A stretch of 64,000 nucleotides of DNA from Dermatemys mawii (lineage: Eukaryota > Chordata > Testudines > Dermatemydidae): NCBI GenBank assembly GCA_007922305.1, contig ML677374.1:15066729-15130728 (forward strand), read 5' to 3'. How positions within the stretch are numbered: the stretch's first letter is position 1; each line of letters starts with the position of its first letter. The position numbers were made by a program, and so were the translations under genes. Below the pieces are notes generated by a model. It ran no database searches, was not told the origin of the DNA, and saw nothing but the letters and a program-made list of their open reading frames with translations. This document shows, piece by piece, positions 1 through 11,754 of this stretch.

Positions 1-629
1 TGCCACTGACTGGTGCACACGTGCTAGTCAAGAGCATGTGCTGCTCTTCATTGCACCAATGTGTAGTCCCCTGAGCAATCCTCTCCTCCCAACCTCCCCC
101 TGGTTCAATCCTGCCCGGGATCTTAGGAGCCCAGGACCTAGCAGGCACCATCTGAAGCTATAAATGTCCTCTCCTGCTAATGGAGGGACTTGCTCCTGCC
201 CCTAATCATCCCCTAGGGTCCTGAGAGATGCAAAGAGCAAAATTTGCTACAGTGTGCCCCCTGGGTTACAATGCTATGTGGATCTAATTTACCTCTTAGC
301 AGCTGAAGATGACAATAACTCTGATAGAATAATGCTAGGCAGATCCCTGCCTCATGTCCCAGCACTTGCTGGGTTAGAATTTGGCTCATCCTTTCTATAT
401 GCAATATCTGTTACACCTTCATAATGCTGGCCATCTGGGAAAACATCAATGTTTAGAAGGGTTATGCTTGCCTGGGACTGACTGACTCTTTCTAAAACCA
501 TCCCCATCAGTCTACTCCATCCTAACCGTCTTGGCATCTCAGTCCCTTGCACCAAATGCTTTGCCAGTCCTAAGTTGTCAAGTTACTTCATGTGCTTCCA
601 GCTTCTTCACAATTCTTGCTTAAAATTCT

Positions 630-725
630 ATTGTAGGCTAGATTCTGACCTCCGTTAAACTGCTATAAAACCAAGAAAAACAGCCCTGACTTAATGGGAG
701 TTACCCTGGATTTTCACCAGTGGGA
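630..725. repeat. Diverged palindromic repeat ('agattctgacc' type)
   Basis: The segment begins with an AGATTCTGACCTCCGTTA motif and ends with GGGAGTTACCCTGGATTTTC followed by ACCAGTG. It resembles a sauropsid palindromic family whose arms read roughly 'ccagattctgat...ggatttacaccagtg'. Similar vocabulary recurs near 26140-26205, 28635-28715, 41545-41640, 46715-46770 and 60770-60850. The family recognition is from memory and no target duplication was found. Confidence 0.4.
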
Positions 726-1904
726 CTAAGCAATTACTGGGTAGGGACTTTCAATTGCCATGCATCTGTACGGGGCTTAGCACAATGGGACTCTGACCTG
801 GTTGAAACATATTGGCCCTACTGCAATGTAGATGTAATGCTGAAGAGAAAGGAGTCCTGTATTTCTTGTTTCTACCCCCGCCCCCGACATCTTGCTAGTT
901 CAAGAAGCTAAGTTAGTTCCACATCGTTACTTTGAATCTGTCCAGTAAGTGACATTGCAGCCTTTTAGTTTGGGATTTGAAGATGAATGAATTAGTCCTT
1001 GAAGGATTTCTGAGCTCTCCTTTGGCTGAGAGAGTAATGCTAACAAAGATTGCTTATCTTGTGATGTGGAACCAAGATTGACAATCCTCTCCCCCGCCCG
1101 CCCCGATTAGTGCAATTATGTAAAACAGTTTTGTTTATATGTGTAAAAAAAATAAATACCTTCCCCCTTTGTTTGGATTTATTTCCTGTGTGTGAAAGGC
1201 TGTTCCGTTTACACCACAGCAGAGACGGTCACTCCTTGTAGACCCGATTGCAGAGGATCAGATTCAAGAAAGTTACACACTCTCCCTTTCTTGTGTCCTG
1301 ACCAGCTGTTGTATTCTGCCTTACTTCTTTATGAGTAAGAGGGATGTGCGTGTACTGGGACATGAGACCTGCTGGGTGAACACGTCACTCGTATTCTCTT
1401 AATAGCTTGACCCTCCAGTATTAAGAGCTCGGCTACCCGCAGTCAATTGACTAATCAGCCTCCCTGTATCCCCAATCATTGTTTTCTGCACAGACTCTCT
1501 GGATTTTCTAACTCACGTATCCCAAACCACGATCAGATTCCTTCCAGGAACTTCAGGATGCATGGGGATGCTAACTGAACCCCAGATATGTCAGGTCCCA
1601 AGAAGTGCCTGACTCCTCTTGGTTTGAGGAGTAAACCTACAGCTAATTCCCGAGTCTTGAGGTGACTGCCAAGATTTTAGCCTGGCTCAAGCCACTCTCT
1701 GCACTTCATAACTAAGTTGGAGAGAGTTTTAACATCTTGGTGTTGGCAAGAACCAGGATTTGAAATTGCTGTGTACTTGGAGACCAACTGGCTCTGAGTG
1801 CTGGTAATGGGACAGAGGCTTTCATCTCCAGGTCAAATATAGCTGAGTTGTTAGTGACAAAGTTGTGATCGCTGACTACTGGTTCAGGGCTTAAGCCAGG
1901 CAAG

Positions 1905-2125
1905 ATGGGCTTTGGGCTGACAGTACAGGACTCTGAGTCAGGAGGTCTTGGTTCTGTTCCTGACTGTGAAAGATGCTCTATGAGACCCCCAACAAGGTGT
2001 TTAATGTCGCTGTTCCTTAATTTTGCCATCTGTATAAAAGGACTGTGGGTTTATCTACAGGTTAGGCTTGATGAGAAGCTTATCTCCTTATTGACCTCCA
2101 GGTTCTTTGATACCTGTGGATGGAA
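1905..2125 (+). repeat. Degraded tRNA/MIR-type SINE
   Basis: The order of motifs is SINE-like. A head reads 'gactctgagtcaggaggtc' then 'ttggttctgttcctgactgtg', which corresponds to the tRNA-derived B-box region. It is followed by a core ending 'tttgccatctgtataaaa'. This is the arrangement of MIR-related SINEs in amniotes. It is heavily diverged, so exact ends are uncertain. Confidence 0.55.
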
Positions 2126-2887
2126 AGTGCTGTAGAAGTGTGAAGAACTCGGTGAAGTAACTTGGCTCAGTTCAGCCCCGATTAGATGCAGCGAGGCCAA
2201 GGACTGAATAGTCCCGGGAGACTGAATTATTCTCCAAGGTCAGGGTTGTGGCATGTTGGTGAGGGAGCTTGTGCTACTGCAGCTCATGCAGTGCCTGTCC
2301 TATGGACAATGGAGAAAACCTGTCTGTGTCCAGATGGGCAATGAGTATAAATATCACTTTGCTCCTTATAGTAGCAGAGACCCTACTTGTGTTTAGTACA
2401 TAAAGGGGTACCCCTTGCTGGCATGCTTGCATTACTGCTGCTGCTAACAAATCCACCTTACCATTTGTATTGCAAGAACTTTTCTGATAGGATCCCACAG
2501 AGAGACTATAGGACTCAAGGTCGGGTCTCATTATTTAGTGCTCCATTTGGCTCTTCTTGGTTCACCTTTCTTCCACACTCAGGCATATCGTTCATCCTCC
2601 GATCATGATCGTACCAAAAGAACGATGGACTTGCTTCCAATGTCGGACTCCTTGTTTAATCCATTCCGACTCTTGTTATAAGGCAGAGATCCCCCTCAAC
2701 CCAGCAGAGGGCAGACCATGCCAATAGAGGGAGACTGCACATTCACTTTCTCTGTAACTGGCCGTGGGTATTGCACACACTAGTAATACTGGGCTTGGTG
2801 AGAAAGCTCCATCTATTGGCGTTTCTAGATATTGCAACTCACAGGCGGTTCCTGATGGAATACTGTACATTTTAAGTCTGTCACATG

Positions 2888-3011
2888 TAGGGTGCCCCAA
2901 CAGCAAGTGTGAAAAATTGGAACAGGAGATGGAGGGTTATAGAAGCCAATATAAGAAAAAGACCTCAAAATTGGGACTGTTCCTATAAAATTGGGACATC
3001 TGGTCACCCTA
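2888..3011 (+). mobile_element. hAT-like MITE, copy 1
   Basis: A 124-bp element starts TAGGGTGCCCCAACAGCAAG and ends GGGACATCTGGTCACCCTA, so its termini are short inverted repeats. The 8 bases on each side, GTCACATG (2880-2887) and GTCCCATG (3012-3019), match at 7 of 8 positions and form a target-site duplication. Three further copies occur at 4892, 31601 and 36479. It has no coding capacity. The 8-bp duplication points to the hAT superfamily. Confidence 0.85.
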
Positions 3012-3574
3012 GTCCCATGATGTAAGTTTCCCTACAAGAGTCATAAAGCCATAATGCGGAGTTCCTTAGTACCCCACTTTAGTCTCTCCTCCTACTGGCC
3101 ATGCCCCAGTTCATTATATCAGAGTATAAATGTGAGAGCAAGTTTATAGAATTTAACATGTGTAAAAGTTATAACCTTCTGCCATGTTCTCCTGAAGCTT
3201 TTTAAAGAGTGACAATAATTACTGCAGCTAATGCAGGGAAACCAAATTTGCTGAATATACATCTATATAAATTTTTTTGGTAGGGCCAAATTTTCAAAAA
3301 AAGAAGCTCCGGATTTGCAAGTAGTTGTGTATATATAAATTTGCCCGTGAAAATAGCATGATTGCACACGTCAGGCGATGGTGTGCAGATCGCTAGTTGT
3401 GCATACAAATGGCTATCGAGACTATTACTAAATATGTGCACTATGATTTGTTTTGTAATATTGCCTAGATGTCCCTACTGAGATCAAGGCTCTGTTATGT
3501 TATGTGAGGGAGAACCTGCTCCAAAGAGCTGCTGGTAGAGAAGACAAAGAAAGGAGGGGTTATCCCTATATAAT

Positions 3575-3690
3575 GGATGAGAAACTGAGACACAGATTAA
3601 ATGAGGTCACAAAGGGAGTCAATGCAAGAGCCAAGGACTGAGATCAGATCTCCCGGATCGCATTCTAATGTTCTAACCACAAGATAATCC
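3575..3690 (-). repeat. MIR-type SINE fragment, antisense
   Basis: The text 'gatgagaaactgagacacag', then 'atgaggtcacaaagggagtc', and then 'gttctaaccacaag' is the reverse complement of a SINE core (CTGTGCCTCAGTTTC type) and its tRNA-derived head. The 5' and 3' limits are approximate. Confidence 0.6.
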
Positions 3691-4188
3691 TTGCTCATTT
3701 TGGTGTGTGCAGTCATGCTAATTGTACATCCCAGTGTCGATACACAATTTATATGTTCTGTCTTTGGCTTCCCTTCTTGCAAATGGATCCTCTGATATTA
3801 TGATATGGAGAAACATAATGTATGTGTGGGACTATGTTTAGTGAATATCTACTGGGGGAAAAAAAAAGGAAAAGAAGTTCTGGGAAATACTGGGTTTGGC
3901 GCACCGGGAGTTAAATGCCCATGCACTTCTCTCGATCCCACACCCATTCACGAGCGGAGGCCGCGAGTAATCACAGCAGGATCAAACCCATAGGGTGCTG
4001 ATTCCCTCACCCAAATTCACCTGGCCACTTTGTATGTTGCCAATTACAATTGTTGGGCAGTTGGATGCTGGGATAATCTCATGCGTGGGAAGAAATGCCC
4101 CCTCCATACAGAATGGGTCAAAATGGCAGTGATGCTCTGCAGGATGGGGAGATGTAGTTTGCTGACTTCTCGTTTGTGTTAGTTACAG

Positions 4189-4286
4189 GACTCTTATCAG
4201 GCCCATGTACAAAGTGTCTTACCGAACGGTGACCACCCTGGAGTGGCGGTGCTGTCCTGGTTTCACAGGGAGTAACTGCGAAGAGG
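4189..4286 (+). CDS. COL26A1: Internal exon of COL26A1 (C-terminal part of EMI domain)
   Basis: This is a partial coding sequence: one internal exon of a secreted, EMI-domain-bearing collagen-like extracellular matrix protein. An AG acceptor at 4187-4188 precedes it and a perfect GTAAGT donor (4287-4292) follows. The first base completes a split codon, 32 full codons follow from 4190, and one G begins the next codon. The product begins TLIRPMYKVSYRTV, then has TTLEWRCCPGF and ends TGSNCEE. The CC pair followed by PGF, and the third cysteine nine residues after the second of the pair, are the hallmark of the end of an EMI domain. From memory of the family, TLIRP, SYRTVT and GFTGSNC match COL26A1 better than EMID1, which has a diverged VRP...WRCCPGHSG version. 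EMILIN or multimerin paralogues are less likely. The preceding EMI exon and the next exon are not visible in the window. EMI-domain identity is very secure; the paralogue call is fairly secure. Confidence 0.9.
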
Positions 4287-4891
4287 GTAAGTCAACTGGA
4301 AATCCTGTATCTCTTCCCACGGAGTCTTGGTGGGACAGGAGGAATTGGGTTTGGGTGAGTTTATTTTGACCGAGTTTCTTTTCATTTCCTTAGTTTGCCA
4401 TATGTGGGGTTTTTTTCCTCCCCTTCCCAAAAAACTCCATTAATTTTAATAAGAGACCCAAACACACTTTTTTGTATTGCAAGCCATGTTCTAAAAGGCG
4501 AGCATGGCAGGTGAGTCTAGAAGCCATGTGTATGCCAACTGCACTTTTGGAAACCTCCAGTGGGTAGCAAAGTACCCAGCCATGATTTGGGCATGGAAGT
4601 TTGCCATTGGTGGATGGCAGTAATGAATTTGTGGTTTGATGCTCCCATTGTGCTCTCCTTCAGAAAACATCAATCCTGCGTGGCAGGCTTGTCTCAGGGG
4701 AAATATCCTTCATGATAAATGCAGACACCTCTGCCTCCCCATGACCCACATGTATTTTGACATGTATCTCTATTTCATTACCATCAATAACTGAGGTTGA
4801 TGAAATTGAATCACGAGCAATCACTTCTAGGCTATTAAGTTTATGCTGAAGAAATTGAATCATTCATCTTCTAGAGCTTCTTTATTGTATC

Positions 4892-5013
4892 TAGGGTGAC
4901 CTGGTAGCAAGTGTGTTTAAAAAAAAAATAAAAAAAAATTGGGATAGGGGGTAGAGGATAATAGGTGCCTACATAAGAAAAAGCCTCCAAAATCGGGACA
5001 TCTGGTCACCCTA
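4892..5013 (+). mobile_element. hAT-like MITE, copy 2
   Basis: A 122-bp copy starts TAGGGTGACCTGGTAGCAAG and ends CGGGACATCTGGTCACCCTA. The flanks ATTGTATC (4884-4891) and GTTGTATC (5014-5021) match at 7 of 8 positions. The centre contains an expanded A-rich tract (about 4919-4939). It lies 0.6 kb downstream of the EMI exon, in the same orientation as copy 1. Confidence 0.88.
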
Positions 5014-5021
5014 GTTGTATC

Positions 5022-6720
5022 CCATATTTAAACCCGGGCAGGTTGCCACTCCCTTTGTGGCAGTGGTGTTATCTGCAGTGGCTTGTACTGAAAAATAGAG
5101 TGAAAATCCTCTGTTAAAAGGGACATCAATTTAAATTCACCTCTTCTTTATCTGCTGTTGCTCCAGTAATGTGAGCTCTCTCTTTGGTGAATGGATTTTT
5201 ATTAGTTTCCATTGTAAGAGGAATTTGTCTTTATTTCCTTAACATTTAAAAGGTGGGAAGATCCAATTTCAGTAACTCAGAGTCTGCAGCACAGCCACCT
5301 CTCACAAACCCAAGACATGTAGGGAGCAGTGATGGTCTGTTCTTGTTCTCTCATGGCTGGGGGAGTGTGGGATGGAAGGCTGGTTCTGCGGCTCTCTGAA
5401 TTTCTTGAGGTGCTCCGGTTGTCAGTCTTCTCTTCTTGGAAATCTGTCCTCCCCCAGGGCACTCCCTCTCCCCTGCAGTACCGTACTGCACATTGGGGGA
5501 ATGAACAATTGTTAAACTCAGTAGAGTATTACCAAGTGTCTTGACCTTTAACTAATCGGTTCAGTTTGAGAAAGTAACCACTTAACTATCACCAGCTGGC
5601 GGGCACCAAGCTAATGTTGGTGGCTGCAGCTTGTTTGGATTAAAATTTATCTCTGGAATTTAACTCTTGCATTGCAGCTGACAAAGAAGAATCTCAGCTG
5701 TAGGGAGCCTGGGGTGTGTGGGGGGTTGCTTTACTCCTTAATCTGCTGAAAGGGGGACTGCTGCTTTAATTATCCCCTTTAAATCACTCTACCTTTAAAG
5801 GGAAGCTGCCCTACACACATCCCACCTCTCTCTCCCCCGACCCCCCAGGGCATGTCAGCATTTGAAAAGGCCCAGCTAATTCCTGCACTATTTTTGCAGC
5901 TCTCTGAACAGCTAGTTCATTAGGTCGTTCGCTAGATGGTTCCCCAGATTGCACCAGATCTTAAACTGCTTGCAACAAACTCCTTGCTCTGCATTGGACA
6001 AAGAGGGAGACTTGACAGAAACGAGTCTGGTGAGCTTAACTGTCGGTGGATAATTTTTTTTATTTTTCCTTTTTTAAACCCGAGCCCTTGCTAGGACAGG
6101 AAATGAATCCACTGAGCCACCCAGTCTGCTGAATGCTGATATAAAGAACATATGGAAGAGGGCAGTGCAGAGGTGAAGTGGTTTAGCTATTGCAATCATG
6201 CATCAAGCTGACTGATTTGAATCCAAGATGATGCTGACATTTCAACCTAAGCTTGCTTCTATTTTCCCCCCTCTCTTGATGACTGAAAGTTCAAAGCCAA
6301 GAAGAATCTCCCAGGAGAGGGAAAGGGTCCCTAGTCTATTTGGGGGCTCAGCACTGCATTACCATTAGCCGGCTAGTGAGGACCTTGTTTTACTTTACAA
6401 ATGACATAATTTTTTTAAAAATTCAGATTTAGGATAGTAGCCAATAAGCAATTTACCCTCTGAACAAAGTGATGACGGAGTGTTTGGGACTGCTCCCTCC
6501 CTACACTAGCCCTTCACCGTTAGAGACACTGTTGTGTCTTTAAATGTATGTTTAAAATGTATAACATATATAATAAATTTTTTAAAAATACAATTAGGAA
6601 GCCAGTGATCCTGGTTCCAGTAATAGTCTGAATGATAATTAACTTTTTCTGGTCCTTTGGATTCTTTTAAGTGCTCTTGAGATGAGCATTTAACAATTTA
6701 ATAGTAAAGTGACTTTTGTG
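5022..6720. other. Intronic stretch, nothing recognised
   Basis: No exon, RNA gene or identifiable repeat was recognised. The 61- and 71-residue open frames here have no domain signature. Confidence 0.5.
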
Positions 6721-6726
6721 TATCAG

Positions 6727-6852
6727 GTTTCGGAACAGTAGCCGTGTTAGTCTGGATCAGCAAAAAGAACAAGGAGTCCTCATGGCACCTTAGAGACTAA
6801 CGACTGTATTTGGGCATAAGCTTTTGTGAGCTAAAACCCACTTCATCAGATT
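6727..6852 (+). repeat. Interspersed retroposon, long copy
   Basis: Key motifs in order are 'cagtagccgtgttagtctgg', 'caaaaagaacaaggagtcct', 'ggcaccttagagactaac', 'gcataagcttttgtgagct' and 'cacttcatcaga'. I recognise this as a family abundant in turtle and other amniote genomes, but cannot assign its class with certainty. A shorter antisense copy lies at 44413-44491 with a perfect target duplication, which marks the family as a retroposon. Confidence 0.75.
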
Positions 6853-6984
6853 TGATCCTGAAGGATTAAAAACTTTTATTCATATTTGTGTTACAGTACC
6901 CAGGAGCAAACAGCCAACCAACGTCGAGTAGAGAAAGTCAGAGAACATGGTGCAGGAGTGTATGAAAGTGAGTGATGGGGTTGG

Positions 6985-7045
6985 GGGTATCTGGGATTTC
7001 TAAAGGAGGCTAAGGAAGTTAGGCTCCCAACTCCCGGAATGTCTC
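6985..7045. repeat. Palindromic-family fragment ('gggatttctaaaggaggctaagg')
   Basis: The words 'gggatttctaaaggaggcta' and 'gttaggctcccaactccc' match a common amniote palindromic repeat that normally reads 'gggattttcaaaggagcctaaggga'. A second degraded copy is near 52045-52075. Identification is from memory. Confidence 0.4.
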
Positions 7046-7384
7046 TGAGAAAAGGAAAACTCACCTACCTTTGTTGACAAAGGCACTGCTGGGCTGGAAT
7101 GTGAGAACCAATCTGCATCAGCAGTGCCACACAGCGCTTCTCACTAGGGGAAGGGAAGACCAGTTTATAATTAAACTGGAGGGAGAATTTTAAGCAGGCA
7201 GGATATAGTTACATAGGCAGAATTTGGTTAGGACACCAGGATTATTACTCCTTCCCTCCCAGAAAGCTTTGAATTAAGGGGTCAACATTTCAGTTTTGCA
7301 TCTCTTCTGTAAACACATTTTTTTTTTAAAATGCTATGTCTGGGGTTTTTCTCTAATTTCTTCAATTTAGATCTTGGTTTATAT

Positions 7385-7545
7385 GAACCCAGGACAATCC
7401 CTTAATCTGTGCCTCAGTTCTGCATCTGTCAAATGGGGGTAAGAGCACTTTCCTTTCTCGCTGGTATTGTGAGGATAAATATAGTAAAGATTGTAAGGTG
7501 CATTGAGATCTGCTCATGAAACATTCTGTGTAAGAGCTAGGACCA
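7385..7545 (+). repeat. SINE core and tail (MIR-related)
   Basis: The order is 'aatctgtgcctcagttctgc', 'atctgtcaaatgggggtaag', 'tattgtgaggataaatatag' and 'gcattgagatctgctcatga', then 'gtaagagctagg'. This is the core and tail of a sauropsid MIR-related SINE; the tRNA-derived head is missing. Confidence 0.75.
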
Positions 7546-8169
7546 GAGATCTATACCAACATGTGATGTATTTGACTTAATAATGGTGTATGTTAGTCAC
7601 AAATTGCTTTAACATATGTGGGTAAGCATCATTAGCCACTGAATTACATTGCCGCTTTCCTGTGAAAGTATTTCTAATGTTCCAGTTAATTTGTTTCTCC
7701 ACACCATTAGCACACCATGCTTTGGAAATAGGTAAGTTAATATAGTGTATCTGATTATTAATGTGGGCAAGGTTTTTTGCCAATGAGAGATAATTGCTGC
7801 TATTTCACATTTTTCTTCATGCTCTTGGAAGATTACAGTACTACCCAAAATGTCTGAGAACAGCAGTGTGGCTAGGTAAAGGCATGGCCCTGGGTATTCT
7901 GTCACTGTTCACTTCTAATATTCTGATGTTTCCCAGTTTGATAAAAAGAATCCAACTGCTGTGTGGATCAAGCAAGCCATTGGTTTAGGGTTAAATCGGT
8001 AATCCAGAGCTTGCCCAGATCTAATTACATCTAAATTGACCATTTGAAGGAGTAAAGAAGGACATGTACAGCAACACCAGCATTAGCAGCAGTTCATTAG
8101 CTTCCTTGAGGGCATCCGGCATATGACCACTGCTATTGACCAGCACTGACCTTATTTAGGCACCTACAT

Positions 8170-8232
8170 GAATAGGGAAGCCGGGGAATCCCCATTTTTG
8201 GAGGTTTTTAAGAGCAGGTTGGGCACACTCAT
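8170..8232 (+). repeat. Short CR1 LINE 3' fragment
   Basis: The phrase 'gaatccccatttttggaggt' followed by 'ttttaagagcaggttgggca' is a signature of CR1 3' regions, where 'TGGAGGTTTTTAAGAGCAGGTTGGA' is typical. Only about 60 bp are recognisable. Confidence 0.55.
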
Positions 8233-9075
8233 GTTGGAGATATTCTATGTTTACTAGAATGTTTGTTTCTTACCTCCCTTATCCATCCCCATTTATTCTC
8301 CTCCCTATGAAGTCCTCCCCACACTTCAGCCCCACATCCCTCTCTCTGTATTCCCCCAACTTCTTCACTCCCTCTCTGTTGGAAGCATTCACATATGTAA
8401 TTCTCTTCCGCCCGCCCCGAAATACTTTGATTACATTCTCCCCAAAATAAAATGGTCACCCAGGACTCACGAATTATAGCAACCTCCAGCCAATCAGTCC
8501 AAAACTTTTTCTTCTTCGTCCTCGTCCTCCTAGTTTTTGGTTCAAATGCTGCTTCCTTGCTCTCTTTCTGGTACAGCTTGAGGTAAGAACATGCTTCTTG
8601 TCGTGTGTGCTTTTAGAGTAGTGCATTGAGTAGCACAGGCTGGATTTTATTGGTAAGGCTTTCACTTTGTGTGGGTGATTGGAGGAACCCCTTCAGGCTG
8701 AGGTCTAAAGAAATGAAACTGCTCAAGGCAGGAGGAGATGTCCCTGCCCGGTTTTCAAAGATGTCTGCTAGAGAAGACTTGCTAGATAATCAGTGTGTCC
8801 CTCACATTCAGCCTAGTGTGTTTCCTAATAAAAAGGGTATGAGGTTTTGCAAGATGAGGGAATAAGTAGATTGAGGCACTACAGAGAGGCCTGTGTGCTC
8901 TTGCAGCAAGCTGGACCTAAGATTCATGGCAAGATTTCTGTATTCTGTGGTGAGACTGATGGAAATCTTGTTGCATCTTCATTTGAAAAATTCATAAAAT
9001 GTAGGTTTTTAATTAAATCAATGCATTTGGTACACTAGCATCTGTGCCTTTATAAGAGCAAATACAAATTATTTT

Positions 9076-9478
9076 ATGCTTGCGATGGCACGTATGGTCT
9101 TGCAAAAAGAATGTGGTTTGGGGGTAGGTGGAGATCTGATAATTATCTGCAAATATGTTAAGGGCTATTATAAAGAGGATGATTTATCTATATTTGCTGA
9201 AGGTAGGACAAAAAGAAATGGTCTTAATCTGCAGCAAGGGAGATTTAGGTTAGATATTAGGAAACCTCTAACTAGAAGGATAGTTAAGTTCTGGAATAAG
9301 CTTCCAAGAGAGGTTGTGGAATCCTTGTTACTACTACTACTGGAGGCTTTTAAGAATAAGTTGGATTGATGTCTGTTTGGGCCGGCTTCTTGGTTTACTT
9401 GGTCCTGCCTCAGTGCAGGGAGGCTGAACTTGATGACTTCTTGCGATCCCATCCAACCCTACATCTCTATAATCCTCT
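9076..9478 (+). mobile_element. CR1-type LINE, 3' end
   Basis: The + strand carries 'gggagatttaggttagatat' with 'taggaaa', then 'ctagaaggatagttaagttc', 'ggaggcttttaagaataag', 'ggtcctgcctcagtgcaggg' and a final 'ccatccaaccctacatctct'. This is the conserved order of CR1 3' ends. A 97-residue open frame crosses it with a segment reading RFRLDIRKP...KFWNKLPREVVES, which is characteristic of translated CR1 ends. It is a truncated, dead copy; the upstream reverse transcriptase is absent. Confidence 0.85.
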
Positions 9479-10640
9479 GAATTCTGAGCGATTGTTACAG
9501 GCCTAGGCAGAGCGCACTGCATCATTTTATATTTCAAAAGAGTTTTTGTTTTGTGTTTTGCAAGGATAAGAGCTAGGAACATAATTTTAAAAACGTGAGT
9601 TTGGATTCTGAAACACAGTCCCATGACAAGGAGTGCAAGCCGCAGTGAGTTCCTTAACTGCAGAATGTGCAGGGTTTTCAGTAGAGGTTACAGGGGACAG
9701 CCAGTAAGTACGCTGTTATAATTTATATATCAAAGATTTTTTGTGATCAGTTGATTTTTCTCTAGTTCCTTGCCTCAAATAGTTCAGCTCTTTGAGCAGG
9801 ACTGAGGCTAGCAGTAAGTTTTCCTCCGAGCTGACATCTTTATTGGCGTGGAGAGCATTGTCATTTCAGAAGATTACGCTCTCGTCAATTTGTTTTTACT
9901 TGAGATAGACAGTTCCTCTTTAAGTATTTGTTCATCCTGCCACGAACCAGTGAGTTGGGCCATTCAGCTAAGCACAGCATTAAATATAAGAAAACAGATC
10001 CCTCTCCGATGTAATGGGAAACTCCTGAACAAACCTTGGAAGTCTTACAAATAAAGCCAGCCTTTCTCAAAGGGAATCATGGTGTGAACCATTTCCACGT
10101 CCTCTGTGAAAATAAATCTGGTGTTACTATACAAAACCCCCAAATGTTCTGAATTTGGCAGGTTAGTATTTTTGCTTACAGCTGTGGAGGGTTTCTAAAA
10201 GCTGCGAGATAGCAGTGCAGTTGCACCAGATGCTTTTAAAGGCCTGGAAATGGAATCCATTTTAGAATGGAGGGGGGAAAAATAGCATGATGAGATAGGG
10301 TAGGGGGAGTTGAATGGTATTTGGGGAGAACGGCTTAATGGACTAAGCACAGAGTTTAGAGTATCTAGTGTAGACTCATGACTTCAAATCCCAGTAGGGT
10401 CTGTTCAGCCCTTCACCATTCTAAGTTAATAAATATTGTGTAGTTTACCAAGTATGGTTCTTTCAGATAAGACTTTAATATCAATGTATTGTATTAAATT
10501 GATATTAAAGATCCAGTGACCTGACTCTAGTTTTCCCATTCCCCACTGCTGTGTTGTGTACCTGTTGGCTCTTACTCTATATCTTAGAGGTGGCTGCCTT
10601 TCAATGGTCTACATACATAGTTTAGGAAATGCTTTGAAAA

Positions 10641-10746
10641 CAGTCTCTTTTTTCCATGTTTGTTCAGTGCCTAACACCATGGAGTCCTGGTCCATGATTA
10701 GGGCTATTAGGTGCTACAGTATTACAAATAATAAATATTTATTATA
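10641..10746 (+). repeat. Amniote repeat tail ('cctaacaccatggagtcctgg')
   Basis: It contains 'gttcagtgcctaacaccatg', 'gagtcctggtccatgatta', 'gggctattaggtgctacagt' and ends in 'attacaaataataaatattt'. The same family occurs at about 16458, 21043 and 59731 on this strand and in reverse at 24350 and 48312. It looks like a SINE or LINE 3' tail; its class is not certain. Confidence 0.65.
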
Positions 10747-11440
10747 AACATAAGGGCTACAGAGTATGTTGTACCTTAAAACATTAACTAGTTCTCCAAA
10801 TACCCCCAGAAGTTAGATATGTTCTCCATTTTAAAGTTGGGGAAAACAAGATGGAGAGGGTAAACGAAGACATTAATTCAAATTTTTAAAAGTTATGGCA
10901 CCAGTTCCATAAATTAAAGCTGCACCCTAAACAAAAGGACTGCCCTTAAATATCTTGAACAAAAGGGAGAAGGATGGGCTTGGCAGCATACATAAAGATT
11001 AATAAATCTGGCGCAGGGAGTGGAGCAAGTTCTAAAATTAAGGATCCCTCGCCGTGAACACTCTGCCAGCATTTCGCTGTTGTTTTATATAGCGGGAGCT
11101 CCAACTTGAATGTCTGCTGATCTCTACTGTGATGGTATCACCGGGCGGGGGGAAGAGGCGCTCTTCCAGGTAACCAGATCTCAAACCATTTAGGGCTTTG
11201 TAAATGACTCACTTGAGGTGGGAGGAAAAGTCAGTAACAAAGCTAGCAATCAGATTCAGGAGTTACTGACTGGCTTTTTCCCAGTCCTCTAGATCCAAAG
11301 ACACTATTTATAAATGGGGGAAGAAATGTTACCCAAGAAATCATAGAGTGTGAAATTTAATGTCAGTTCAGTACCAGGCAATCTGCTGAGAGCTATTAGT
11401 CAGTAGTTTTATTAAATACACTGATTTAGTATTTTCTCTT

Positions 11441-11745
11441 TAACTAATTTAGTGGATGATGGAAATACAGCAAACCTAGTATATTTCAACTTCAGGAAAG
11501 CAATTGTTATGGTTTCACAGAGTTTTCTCATGTGGGAAGCTACAGGAATGTGTATTAAATGGAACTACTTCAAAATACACATACAGTTTGTATTGCAGGG
11601 TTTCTTTTCGGCAATTAGTAAGGGTTCAGTTTGTGTCCCTTTTGGGTGGAGGTGTCAGAGTTCTATAGGGGATTGTTCTGGGTCCACTGCTGTTTGATAT
11701 TTTCATTTACAAGTTGGTGGAAGGGATGGAGAGCATGCTAATCAG
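11441..11745 (+). mobile_element. CR1-type LINE fragment
   Basis: The stretch 'gggattgttctgggtccact', then 'gctgtttgatattttcattt' and 'gaagggatggagagcatgct' matches the CR1 reverse-transcriptase region, in which a translated 'GSVLGPLLFN' motif is followed by an 'F.N.L' segment. The preceding 'aacttcaggaaagcaattg' (F.KA type) is consistent. Frameshifts and stops make it non-coding. Confidence 0.65.
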
Positions 11746-11754
11746 TGACGCATG

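Larger units (their letters stand above)
1..4188 (+). other. Intron upstream of the EMI exon (3' part)
   Basis: I read this as the 3' part of the intron preceding the EMI exon. I looked for the cysteine-containing first half of the EMI domain and did not find it. The segment holds a degraded SINE (about 1905-2125), an antisense SINE tail (about 3575-3690), a hAT-like MITE (2888-3011) and a diverged palindromic repeat near 630-725. No other coding evidence is seen. The listed open frames are short and carry no recognisable domain. Confidence 0.75.

Noticed and set aside
90..170. Possible tRNA gene or SINE head (B-box-like 'ggttcaatcc' at about 102)
   Set aside because: No A box, acceptor stem or cloverleaf could be drawn. 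One short box match is expected by chance.
9076..9369. 97-residue plus-strand frame as a gene
   Set aside because: It is the translated 3' end of a CR1 element.
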